Shown here: positions 1 to 9,387 of the stretch, one piece after another
How the letters are laid out: the number at the start of each line of letters is the position of its first letter
Numbering within the stretch: the stretch's first letter is position 1
NCBI RefSeq assembly: GCF_046630445.1
Contig: NC_092333.1
Coordinates: forward strand, 186,373,001-186,437,000
Source of the DNA: Rutidosis leptorrhynchoides
Taxonomy: Eukaryota; Streptophyta; Magnoliopsida; Asterales; Asteraceae
DNA: 64,000 nt
Reading direction: 5' to 3'
The notes under the pieces: generated by a model
Seen by the model: only the letters and a program-made list of their open reading frames with translations
Database searches by the model: none
What the model was told of the DNA's origin: nothing
Position numbers and translations under genes: made by a program

Positions 1-56
1 ATAATTGATTACATTACACAAATAAGTGTCGGCAAAGAATGTGAACTGTATTACAA

Positions 57-105
57 GGCCATGCGATCGCATGGCCACACAGGCTAATTCTCATGCGATC
101 GCATG
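57..105. repeat. Pair of GATCGC-centred palindromes
   Basis: Positions 57-76 are a perfect 20-bp palindrome, GGCCATGCGATCGCATGGCC. A second copy of its 14-bp core, CATGCGATCGCATG, is at 92-105. Both lie in the flanking LTR and contain CpGs in otherwise AT-rich DNA. Function is unknown; they could form a cruciform or an RNA hairpin. Confidence 0.85.
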
Positions 106-216
106 GGGTGGTAGGTGGGGTCAAGTGCTTTTAAAATGAACGAATTGCAGTTTGTGAGATTCATTTTCATCATTCACTTTGATCTATCTCTTACATATTT
201 CTCTCTACATATATTA

Positions 217-217
<1 letters not shown>

Positions 218-288
<71 letters not shown>
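218..288. repeat. (TTA)n microsatellite
   Basis: About 23 tandem TTA units. The leucine-rich open frame across it is only a consequence of the repeat. Confidence 0.95.
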
Positions 289-289
<1 letters not shown>

Positions 290-2636
290 GCTTAATATTA
301 TTATTAATCTTATAATTAGGAGTATTATTTTTAGTATTATTATACATAAAATACTACGACGAGGTCATGAGCGAGTAATTTCAAAACGGGTTTTCGAGTG
401 GGATAGAGCTAAGGAAATTATGGGTTATAGCTATGGAGGTTATGGGTATGGTTCGGGGGTATAACTCGTGAGGTCAAACTAGTGTTCATCGTCTCCGTCG
501 CGTCTACGTACTTTCCTACAATATTGAATCACAATATTGATACATGAGCATTCACATCTTATCTTTTATATATTAATAGTGTACCCATGTCTAGTGCTCG
601 AGTATATATGTTTATGCATGCTTGTATACTTTAATTTTGTCGTTAGATAGTTTATGATGAATCACGAATTTGATACATATGCTACTGATATAAAACATAT
701 GATATGCATGCTTTTGTAAAGCTGGCGAAAAATTATTAACTTTTCATTTAGAAATCGCGTGATTTCGATGAACGGATTAAAAGATATGGTCAACTGAATT
801 ATGGTTAACGTTAATTGAAATTGTGTTTGAAACTGTAAATTAATATTTAAACAACTTGTCTATGAGATTGATAAATTGGATTTTCAAATATTACTAATCG
901 AGTAAATGAATTTCTATATAAAGCACATCTCGTTTTGTTGAACAATTGTCAAAGTTGACTGTCATATCATGTTTTAAAGCTTTATAAACACTATAATCTG
1001 ATTTTACAAGTATTGGAAAGCTATGTGAAATAATAAAATATTTTCGATTGCCATAATAATTCAAATATAATATAGCTCCTGAAATAAATAATATATTTTG
1101 AGTTTGATAAACTATAAATTCGTTCAATTATCAAGACTTATACTATGATAATAAACATGTATAGATTTAAAGATCATATTGGGTCAGGTTGACTTTTGAG
1201 ATGACTTTTGTTAACTTTTGCATGTCGGTCTCGAGCATTCGGATTGTGATACACTATGACCCGACCTAGCTTGTTAAACATTTATTGACCAACATATATT
1301 CTCTAGGTTGAGATCTACGATTACTTTGCATTCCGAGTTTCATTCACATTTCGGTGAATGAATTTATGTGCTGCTAAGGTGAGTTTATAGATCCCTTTTT
1401 AATTGCTTTTGAAATCTATATTTTTGGGCTGAGAATACATGCACTTTATTTTAAACGCAATGGATACAAGTACATACTAAATTCTACACCGAGTTTGAAC
1501 CAAAAATCCCTTAGCTTTCGTAATTAGTAACTGCCGGTTATAAGAACTGGTGGCGCGAGTAGTTATATATGGATCAATAGGGCTTGACATCCCCGTCTGT
1601 TCCAGGTATAGAAACCCTAGCCTGAACTATAAAACAGACGTATTCTATTTGAGTTTAGTACACGTTGGTTTGCGTGTATTGTACATGTTGGTTGCATGTA
1701 TGTTAAAACAGGGGTAATTATTATATAGACGTTAAAGTTTAGTTACCAGGGTGCTCAATCTTGTAGAATATTTTGATAAACGTTTCTGGATGAAACAACT
1801 GAAATCTTGTGATCCACCTTTATATACAGATGTGCAACATTAAAACTATGAACTCACCAACCTTTGTGTTGACACTTTTAAGCATGTTTATTCTCAGGTT
1901 CCTAGAAGTCTTCCGCTGTTTGCTTACACGTTATACAAGCTATGTGCATGGAGTCATACATGCTTTATTCGAGAAAACTTTGCATTCACAAAATCATCAC
2001 CATGTATCTAATTTGACTGTATTGTCAACGGATGTATTGTTATTATATACAGTGATTGTCTATACGTAGAAATCATCAGATGTCGAAAACCTTGGATTTA
2101 TATATTCATTTATGGTGTGCCTTTTCAAAAGAATGCAATGTTTACAAAACGTATCATATAGAGGTCAAAACCTCACTATGAAATCAATGAATGATGTATT
2201 CGTCCAAATGGATTTGGACGGGTCATCACATTTAGTCATGCAATCGTCCTAACTAGCATGACAATATCTAACTACACATGGCAATCATACAAGGCATAAA
2301 CATAATAATAAAGAGTCTGAACAAGTAGCGTGTCAGCTACTTAATACTCTATCCGGAGAAAGACCAACTCACCAAATACCAGCAACTAGCTCAGATAATC
2401 TATCATTGAGCGGTTTCCTTATTCTTATCACTTGAACTTAAGGCAAATCAAGTTAGTTCCTGTCCGTTAACATAAAACAGCACAATACAGCAAATCAGTC
2501 ACAAAAAGTGTCACTAGAAGTCCACCTAACACTTATGCATTTTCAGAATTTACATTCTGATAATCATAAGTCACGCGGATAACATAACGGCTAGAAGAAT
2601 CGCTAAAGTACACAACAATGCATCACTGATCTACAG

Positions 2637-2818
2637 CCGTACGGTTGCACATGCATTCGTACGGTTGCAAGTCCATCCGTATGGTTGCATCGTGCATCCG
2701 TACGGTTGCACACTCACTGTCCGGTTGCACTAACACCACTGCATCCGTACGGTTGCACATGCACCCGTACGGTTGCACCATGTACCCGTGCGGTTGCAAG
2801 CTGCAACCGTACGGTTGT
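2637..2818. repeat. CCGTACGGTTGCA minisatellite
   Basis: About ten imperfect copies of a CCGTACGGTTGCA core are spaced roughly 14-25 bp apart. Variants include CCGTATGG, CCGTGCGG and TGTCCGG. The last full copy sits in a 14-bp palindrome, CAACCGTACGGTTG. The core is palindromic and has CpGs, like the palindromes in the other LTR families here. Confidence 0.85.
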
Positions 2819-3223
2819 GTTCATCGAGCAGCAGCAGCAGAAATGACGGGTTTTCGAACCAAAATCACTCAATCTCATTTCCAGACATGTTTTTGACCTA
2901 AAATCCACACATAACATGTTAGGAAAACATTTAGGGACTCAAACCCTCTAGTTTTAAGCATCAACAACATCAATTTGGCTAAATTTGACTCAAAATCCAC
3001 TTTTGACAAAACCTAACTTAAAATCACACAAATCTAACAATTTTGGAACTGAACATCACGAATTGTTACCTTGAATGATCACGAAGACAGTAACAACAAG
3101 CTTTATAACACAATTGTAATTCCAAAAACGAGATTAAGAAATTAGGGTTTCAAGTAGGAGAGAAAGTAGGTACGGAGTGTGTGTGGAAGATTCAAGAAAA
3201 TGAGAGAAATGGCTGGTTCAAGG

Positions 3224-3231
3224 TTTATATA
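3224..3231 (-). promoter_or_regulatory. TATA-like box of the minus LTR
   Basis: The minus strand reads TATATAAA in a CACATATATAAACC context, about 260 bp from the LTR start, a plausible position for a U3 promoter. No other promoter evidence is visible. Confidence 0.45.
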
Positions 3232-3529
3232 TGTGGGTTAAATACAATACCCCATCACACACGGATATTTACCAGTTATCTAAAATCTTTCGTACTTAAT
3301 TTGACTGCCCTAACAAAGTCCAAATTAAATAAACGAACCTGTTCTGTGACCCTTGTCACAAACCGATCTTAACCAAATAATAAAATAAAATAAACTATTC
3401 AACTAAAATAAAAGCATAATTAATCACACAATTATGTCTAAGGGCAAAATAGTCATCTTACATCTAAGCCCTGTATGAGGATGTTACATTTTTGGGACAA
3501 GATTGTTGTGTAACATCTCAAAATTTGTG

Positions 3530-4487
3530 CCACTTGATGGTAGAATTCTCGAATTAATCAAAGTTGTAAGACCATTTGTTGTGAAGAACCATTGCTACTC
3601 GGTATCCACCTCCTAGAGTCTTTCTTTTCCGCATTTAGAACCACACCTTGGATCATTTCGGATAAACCTTGAAGCTCTCCTCCCGCACGCCCGGAAAGTA
3701 CGCCCAATTACCCACCCAATTTGACCTGTCCCAAATGATACGATCTTTGACCAAAGCGTCCATGTTTGTTTCAAGTCTCCAAAGCCTTTTGAACTTGTCT
3801 TTTAGAACTTCACTTCCATTCCAAGAGCAATTCCAAAAAGAAGTAGACCCGCCATCACCTATAACTTTATCAAACAAGTTTCGAAAAGGAATACCAATCT
3901 CACAAATGTTATCACCGTTTTTGATAATATCAATCCATATTGATTTGTAGCAATAAATATGAGAAGAATCGTCACATAAAAGCCAAACCGAAGGCCCATA
4001 AATACTCGAAATGACCTTGACCCACAAGGAGGTGGTTTCGGTTTTAAACCTCCACCACCACTTGCCAATCAAAGCCATGTTTTTTCCCTCTTAAAGTCCC
4101 CTAGTTTAACCTACCCTCCCCATATGGTAATTGAGTATCCTCCCATTTTACCCAAGAAATTTTGTGTTTGTTACCCCCCGACCCGCCCTCAAAAAAAGAA
4201 CATCTTACACACTCAAGTTTTTTGATCACACATGGCGGGGCACGGAAGAGAGAGAAGTAGTATAACGGAAGACTATTCAACACCGATTTCACAAGAGTCA
4301 AACGCCCACCAAAAGACACCGATCTAATTTCTATTCTGAAAGACGTTTCTCGAATTTCTCAATAACCGGTTTCCAAGTTTCAAGTTTTTTCATATTTCTA
4401 TCAACGAGGAGACCAAGGTAAATAAATGGTAATGAACCCACTTTGCATCCAAATACTTCAAATAACTCCCCCACTACTTCTAGTGTA
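3530..4487 (-). pseudogene. 5'-truncated LINE (L1-type) reverse transcriptase fragment
   Basis: Minus-strand reading gives the conserved 3' part of a plant LINE ORF2 protein. In order: a GCKVGSLPFIYLGL block (about 4460-4410), MSFGGRLTLVKSVLNSLPLY (4319-4260), HKISWVKWEDTQLPYGEGRL (about 4165-4105), then MALIGKWWWRFKTE (4078-4040) and the downstream zinc-binding-type region. These pieces are in different frames or separated by stops: one after the first block, a frame change near 4100, a stop at 3653, and another frame change near 3680, after which the tail can be followed to about 3530. The RT catalytic core is missing, as expected for 5' truncation, and no poly(A) tail is seen because the LTR at 3488 cuts it. 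Non-functional. Confidence 0.85.
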
Positions 4488-5395
4488 CTATCATGTACTA
4501 TCATTAAAGCTTAAAATTTTATCTTAAGTATAATATTAGAAAATTCCAATCAATAAATAACCACTATGATTCTACTTTAGTTTTAAGTCTTTTCCTATTT
4601 ACAATTAAAAAAATGGTTATGTTTATCTTTAAAAATCCGTTCACCATATATGGTTAATTAGTACTTTAACAAATGTATTAAAATATTTATAAAAAAAAAA
4701 AATGGTACGGTCTTCATAACACACAGAAACAATAAAGAAGGAAACGAACAGGTGTATTAATTATAAGATCACACAAAATCTCATTCATATTCACTATATG
4801 ATTTACAGACGATATATATGATTTGTAAATATGGAGTGTATCTGGTCTGAAATTTGAATAGAGACAAATAGTATAAATCAATCATGATAAATTTTAAAGG
4901 ATATTGTGTTAATTTTTGGAGTGTCTGGTGATAGGTTAATTTGGCCCCTGTCTGCTTTAAAGGCCAAGTTAAATAAAAAATATGTCTGTGCTAACTTTAA
5001 CACTACAAATCTATAATCTATGCCAAAGTCTTAATAATTGACGTCTGTTGTTTGACCTAATTAAGATCAGATAGAATTAATATTGGATCCCATTACATGT
5101 GGTTGGGGACACATAATCCATGACAGTTTTTATAGGGAGTTTGGAATTAAAATTAAAAACTAATCTAGTTTAAGTGTTTTTAGTGGATTTTTCTAACCGA
5201 TGTCATTCATTAAGGTAAAATTTGTAAAACTTAATAACCGTCACTTAAAATTCAAAGATAATCAGTAAAAAGTCTTTTATACACTTTAACGATAATCCTT
5301 AAACATCCTTAAGAGTTATCGTTCAAAAAAAATCCTTTTACTATTTTTTTATTTCTCTTATTTTAATGGTGCAAAATCATTTTGTAAAAAAATAT

Positions 5396-5887
5396 TACTT
5401 CTTCTGTTTTGAAAATGCGTCCCTCAATAATTTTTTAAATTTTTATAATATATTGATAAAATGTCTATTTTGTTCTTCATTTAATAAGCTATTGTAATGT
5501 AATGTAATTAATTACCTTCTAAAAGATGAATGAGATAAATTAGGAGTAAAAGTTTTACGGACATTCATATATAGACGTAGATTGAAACTTTAATGCATTT
5601 TTAGTATAATATTATTTTAAATAAGAGACATTTATTTTGGAACAAATATAAAAAATATGTGAACTCTTTTTTGAGATTGAAATAATATAGTTTTTGTAAA
5701 TAAAATCTTTTTCCTTAATATATCCGAAAGAGATCCACACGTTATAATTTTTCGCATACATATGTAACGTAATTAATTTCGTAAAAAGAATCCATATTTG
5801 AATATTAATAATATAATAATTATAACTATAACTATAATTATTATATTAAAAGTAAATAATAATAGTAAAGTTCGCTCAAAGGGAGTA
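5396..5887. mobile_element. Possible MITE remnant (Stowaway/Mariner-like)
   Basis: The left end reads TA then CTTCTTCTGTTTTGAAAATG; the right end reads CAAAGGGAG then TA. These loosely resemble CTCCCTCCG-type termini of plant TA-flanked MITEs, and an internal CATTTATTTTGG stretch near 5629 looks like the opposite orientation of the left arm. The match is degenerate and could be chance in AT-rich DNA. Confidence 0.22.
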
Positions 5888-6096
5888 TCTATATTTTTAA
5901 TAATAATAATAATTATTAGTAATAATAAATGCCTTTAAAATTTTTTAGAAAACCAAAATACAAATATTATATAAAAGTTGTACAATATGCTTTAAAATTT
6001 GGATGTTCTGTAGAAGATTTTACAATTTAGGAGAGATTAGTATTTTCTTTTATAAAAGATTTCGTATTATTCTTTTAATTAAATTAATATAAAATT

Positions 6097-6153
6097 ATGA
6101 CATCATCATTATGAAAATTAAAGGGTAATTAGCTTAATGATGACATCATCATT
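6097..6153. repeat. 14-bp direct repeat ATGACATCATCATT
   Basis: Exact copies occur at 6097-6110 and 6140-6153. They could be a remnant of an old insertion or simple-sequence drift. Confidence 0.5.
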
Positions 6154-7924
6154 TTAGAGCTTTATATGATTATATAGATAAAGAAGGGGTGACAATATGT
6201 ACAAAACCTATTTTTTTTATGTACACAACTATCATGTTTTACAGTGTTGTACAATACAATAATATAAAGCATGATGGTTATGTACATATCATAAATGGGT
6301 TGTGTATGTGACGTCCCGTACAAAACCATCATGTACGAATCGTCAACAACAGGTCTATTACACGGTATAATACTACATGCTATTTTAAAACAAGTTTTGC
6401 ATTCATGAAAAGATAACGTTTTACAAAAGATAGCGTGACACAAAGGTCGTTACAAAGCCATTATTCAAAATAACATAAGTTGCGAATGCAAAATAAAAGT
6501 TCCATGATTGAGACATCTCTAAGTAATGCAGCGGAAGTCTAACACAGCGAGTCTGTAACGGCAAGTCTATAACACCAAGACAGCAAGTCTAACAGCGGAA
6601 GTAACAACGTCTAAGCACCTGAGAAATACACGCTTAAAGGTCAACACGAATGTTGGTGAGCTATAGTTTGTTTGTAATCAGTAATGTAATGTAGACCACG
6701 AGATTTCGTATTCAAAACAGTATGAAAAGTATATGCTTATCCGTGGGCACCCGGTAACTAACTTAACGTAATATTACCCCCTAAAAGTACACTTGGTGAG
6801 TGCGTCTGTTTACGAAGTATTAAACACCCGTTGAATGCTAGCGCGACTAGCCCGAGTGGGGATGTCAAACCCTATGGATCCATATCTAAGATTCGCGTTC
6901 ACCGGTTCATAAACCAATGATTAAACGTTACCGAGCTAAGGGGAATCTTTGTGCCGTTATGTCACCCACACATATATAAAGTTTAAGTAGTCGTGTCTAG
7001 TATGTAAAACATAAAAAGCGCATGTATTCTAGGTCCCAAAAATAGTAAAGTAAAAAGGGAAGCTATAACTCACAGCGAATAAGCAGTAAAAATCGATATG
7101 AAATATATGAAGGTAGTAAGTCGATCCGAAAGGTCTTCAACCTAAGTCAAAGGTCACTAAGTCATTATATTATCCCCAAAAGTTTAAAAGTGAATAAATT
7201 AAGTCTTAAGTATCATCATCATCATCATCATTCGTAAAAGCTAAAGTAAGTTTTCAACAAGAATAGATATCGAAACAAAAGGCTGACTTCGGACAGCTGC
7301 TACGACCTCTATACAAAACGAAAAGATGCGTGGTCGAGTCCTCTAACCGCCGTCCAATTTTCAGATCCTAACTCGATGTCGTTTGACCGTGGCGACGGTT
7401 CAAGCGCGAGTAGGTCAGAATTTTGAGCAAGTCTTTATAAAGGTGTAGTGATTTTCGGAAGGCTATAAATCCTAAACCGTATATCGGATTTAGGCGAGTC
7501 CTAAACAAAAAGTCATCTACTCAAACCAACTATATGAAAATCAATTTTCCAGAAGTCCTAGGAGTCTGATCAGACCCCAAAAACAGCAAACAAGTGCTCC
7601 GGTGGGTTTCTTGGTGCTTGATGCTCATCACGGTTCTCATCCTTGATGCGTGTAAGCTTCAAGTGTACAACTCTTTGATGTTTTAGCATCATTTTGACCA
7701 AGTTTCAACCATCAACACACAACTAAGAGTAAAAGCTAACATTCTACAAGTTTTGAACATCAAGGTTGTCTCTTTATTGCATAAACACAATAAAGCTTCA
7801 ACCTTTGTCCTTTTGACACAAGTTTATGCATCTTCATCATATGAGATGATGAAGACTTGATTTTTATCACCAAAAAAATCATAAAAAGGTTCCAAGTAAG
7901 TGAGATCTACAATAATAACTTAGA

Positions 7925-8325
7925 TCTCAAGTATTAAGAAACCCTAAGCTAGAAAGCTTGGATCTTTATAAGATTAATGAGACCATAAGCTAGAAAGCTA
8001 AGATCTAGTGAAAGTAATGAGACCATAAGCTAAAAAGCTAAGATCTAAACAAAATAATGAAACCCTAAGCTAGAAAGCTTGGATCTTTAATTTTCTTGAA
8101 GATCCTTAAAGCAAAAGGCTAGATCTACAAGTTACATGAGGATCGTAAACACAAGTTTTGATCTTTTTAACAAAATAAAGTGATATTAAGCTATAAAGCT
8201 TAGATCCATCAAAATAATGAATATTCAAAGCTAGAAAGCTTGAATCTTTCATGTTCTTGAAGGATTCAAATCAAAGTTTGAATCTTCAAGATATAACAAG
8301 ATCAAGAAGCTAAAAAGCTTGATCC
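7925..8325 (-). repeat. Hairpin array with AAGCTAGAAAGCTT-type cores
   Basis: About seven degenerate units share an AGCT-AGAA-AGCT centre (AGCT-AAAA-AGCT in some), and several have different complementary flanks. At 8223-8245, ATTCA pairs with TGAAT around the core. At 8300-8324, GATCAA pairs with TTGATC. At 8256-8290, GATTCAAA pairs with TTTGAATC, extended outside one bulge by CTTGAA with TTCAAG. The array lies downstream of the TATA box on the minus strand, so it would be in the transcribed LTR leader. Confidence 0.65.
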
Positions 8326-8487
8326 TTTAGTGATGATGATGATGTCGAAAATGAGAAGAAAAGAAGAGAAGAAGAAAATTTGAAACTTACACTTTTTAGA
8401 GTGAGAAAGACTAGAGAGAAAATTAGAGAGTAAGTGTGTGTAAAATGTGAATGAGATCAAGTGTGAAATGGAAGGAAATAGCTTGGT

Positions 8488-8496
8488 ATTTATAGT
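8488..8496 (-). promoter_or_regulatory. TATA box of the TekA LTR
   Basis: The minus strand reads CTATAAATA, a close plant TATA consensus, about 630 bp into the LTR. Confidence 0.6.
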
Positions 8497-9127
8497 GAAA
8501 ATGGTGGTGGTGGCCGTGGGGTTTGGAGGGGACAAGGGGGACACCTTTTTGCTTTTTGGTTAGTGGTGGTCTAAAGGTGGTGCTTATTGTTAGGATCCCA
8601 TGCAACATTTGTGATAATGGTGAACAAAAATGCTAGTATGTTGGCTCTTATAAATGGGTTTTTGTCTTACATTTATATGGGTCATAAACTTATTAAAATT
8701 GGGCTAATTAAATAGTCCATTAGCTAGAGTAGGGTGGGCTGAAGTCCTACAAGGTAGAAAGTCCAACAAGACTAACTAGTGAGTATAAGTAAATTACTAA
8801 TCGTAATTAAGCAACCAAAAACCCAAGTAATTGTTATTAGGAAATAACAATTAGTATTACGTAGTCGTAATATTCCAATTACGATAAAAGTTAAACGTGT
8901 ACCAAAACATATAGCTCGTTCTAAACGTCAAGTGACACTAACGGTCATAAAAGCATTCGGGGATCAAGTTAAGTAACTACGTACTTAATGGCACGTTGTA
9001 TGGTATTAACGAAAGTAATTAATCATGAAATAAGATCCCAGAATATAAACCAACACAGTACACACAAATATGCAGTTTCGTGGAAGTAACAAGCACAAAA
9101 GTAAGTCAAAAAAGTCGGGTCGTTACA

Positions 9128-9165
9128 TTACCCACCTGTTAAAGAAAATTTCGTCCCGAAATTTT
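9128..9165 (-). promoter_or_regulatory. TekA polypurine tract and adjacent hairpin
   Basis: On the minus strand, AACAGGTGGGTAA lies immediately before the 3' LTR start and serves as the plus-strand primer in gypsy elements. Just upstream, 9145-9165 forms a near-perfect stem: AAAATTTCG pairs with CGAAATTTT around a short GGA loop. The same hairpin precedes the TekF tract at 61762-61780. Confidence 0.75.
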
Positions 9166-9387
9166 AAGCTGAGGTAGACGGTAGAGTTGTGAAGAGGTGA
9201 GGATACTTCTGCATCATTTGATCCTCTCGTTCCCAAGTAAACTCGGGTCCTCGTTTAACATTCCAACGGACTCGGACAATTAGAATCTTGTTGCGTTTCA
9301 AGGTTTTGACCTCACGGTCCATAATTTCAACAGGTTCTTCCACGAAGTGGAGCTTGTCATCAATCGTAAGCTCCTCAAGAGGTATGA
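9164..9387 (-). pseudogene. TekA pol C-terminus with chromodomain
   Basis: The minus strand encodes the last 72 residues of a Tekay-type pol. They include [10 protein letters not shown] and [17 protein letters not shown], the end of the integrase-linked chromodomain, followed by KYPHLF and a TAA stop at 9164-9166. The frame is open throughout. The segment was cut off from the rest of TekA pol (38088-40597) by TekB; removing TekB and one TATGA copy restores the reading frame across the junction. Chromodomains in this clade are thought to steer integration to heterochromatin. Confidence 0.9.
9383..9387. other. Target-site duplication of TekB (TATGA)
   Basis: TATGA directly precedes the TekB 5' LTR and is repeated at 38088-38092 directly after its 3' LTR. 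Both copies are TekA pol sequence, which shows that TekB inserted into TekA. Confidence 0.95.

Larger units (their letters stand above)
1..2230 (+). repeat. Right-hand part of a long Tekay-like gypsy LTR
   Basis: The stretch ends in GGGTCATCACA, the CA-type terminus shared by the other long LTRs here. Around 1389-1620 it has the same ordered landmarks as the TekA, TekB and TekF LTRs: a CCCTTTTT tract, a GAGAATACATGC-like motif, then a GGATC...ATAGGGCTTGACATCCCC block. No primer-binding site follows 2230, so this is a 3' LTR or a solo LTR, and its left end lies outside the window. No coding sequence is credible in it. Family assignment rests on shared landmarks only. Confidence 0.65.
2231..3488 (-). 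repeat. Minus-strand LTR or LTR fragment
   Basis: Read on the minus strand the segment begins TGTAACATCCTC at 3488, a typical gypsy LTR start, and has a TATA-like box at 3224-3231. The low-coordinate end is unclear because it abuts the other LTR at 2230, and I found no target-site duplication. It may be a solo LTR or a piece cut by the neighbouring insertion. It holds the CCGTACGG minisatellite. Confidence 0.55.
4491..6306. other. AT-rich spacer
   Basis: I see no convincing gene in this stretch. It is strongly AT-rich with many short A/T runs and degenerate ATTATT tracts. A possible MITE at 5396-5887 and a short direct repeat at 6097-6153 are listed separately. It is probably the oldest non-LTR background in the window. 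Confidence 0.6.
6307..9127 (-). repeat. TekA 3' LTR
   Basis: On the minus strand the LTR begins TGTAACGACCCGAC at 9127 and ends GGGACGTCACA at 6307, about 2.8 kb. It is directly preceded on that strand by a polypurine tract and the end of pol, so it is the 3' LTR. Its second half is clearly similar to the TekB LTR (GAACCGTGATGA and GGTTTAGGATTTAT landmarks); its first half differs. A TATA box lies at 8488-8496 and a hairpin array at 7925-8325. Confidence 0.88.

Noticed and set aside
115..315. Leucine-rich open frame across the (TTA)n tract
   Set aside because: Pure consequence of the microsatellite; no domain and no conservation to judge.
2637..2818. CRISPR-like array
   Set aside because: The repeats are short, imperfect and irregularly spaced and the context is a plant LTR; it is a minisatellite.
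2645..2896. ORFs over the CCGTACGG minisatellite on both strands
   Set aside because: Generated by the repeat unit; not coding.
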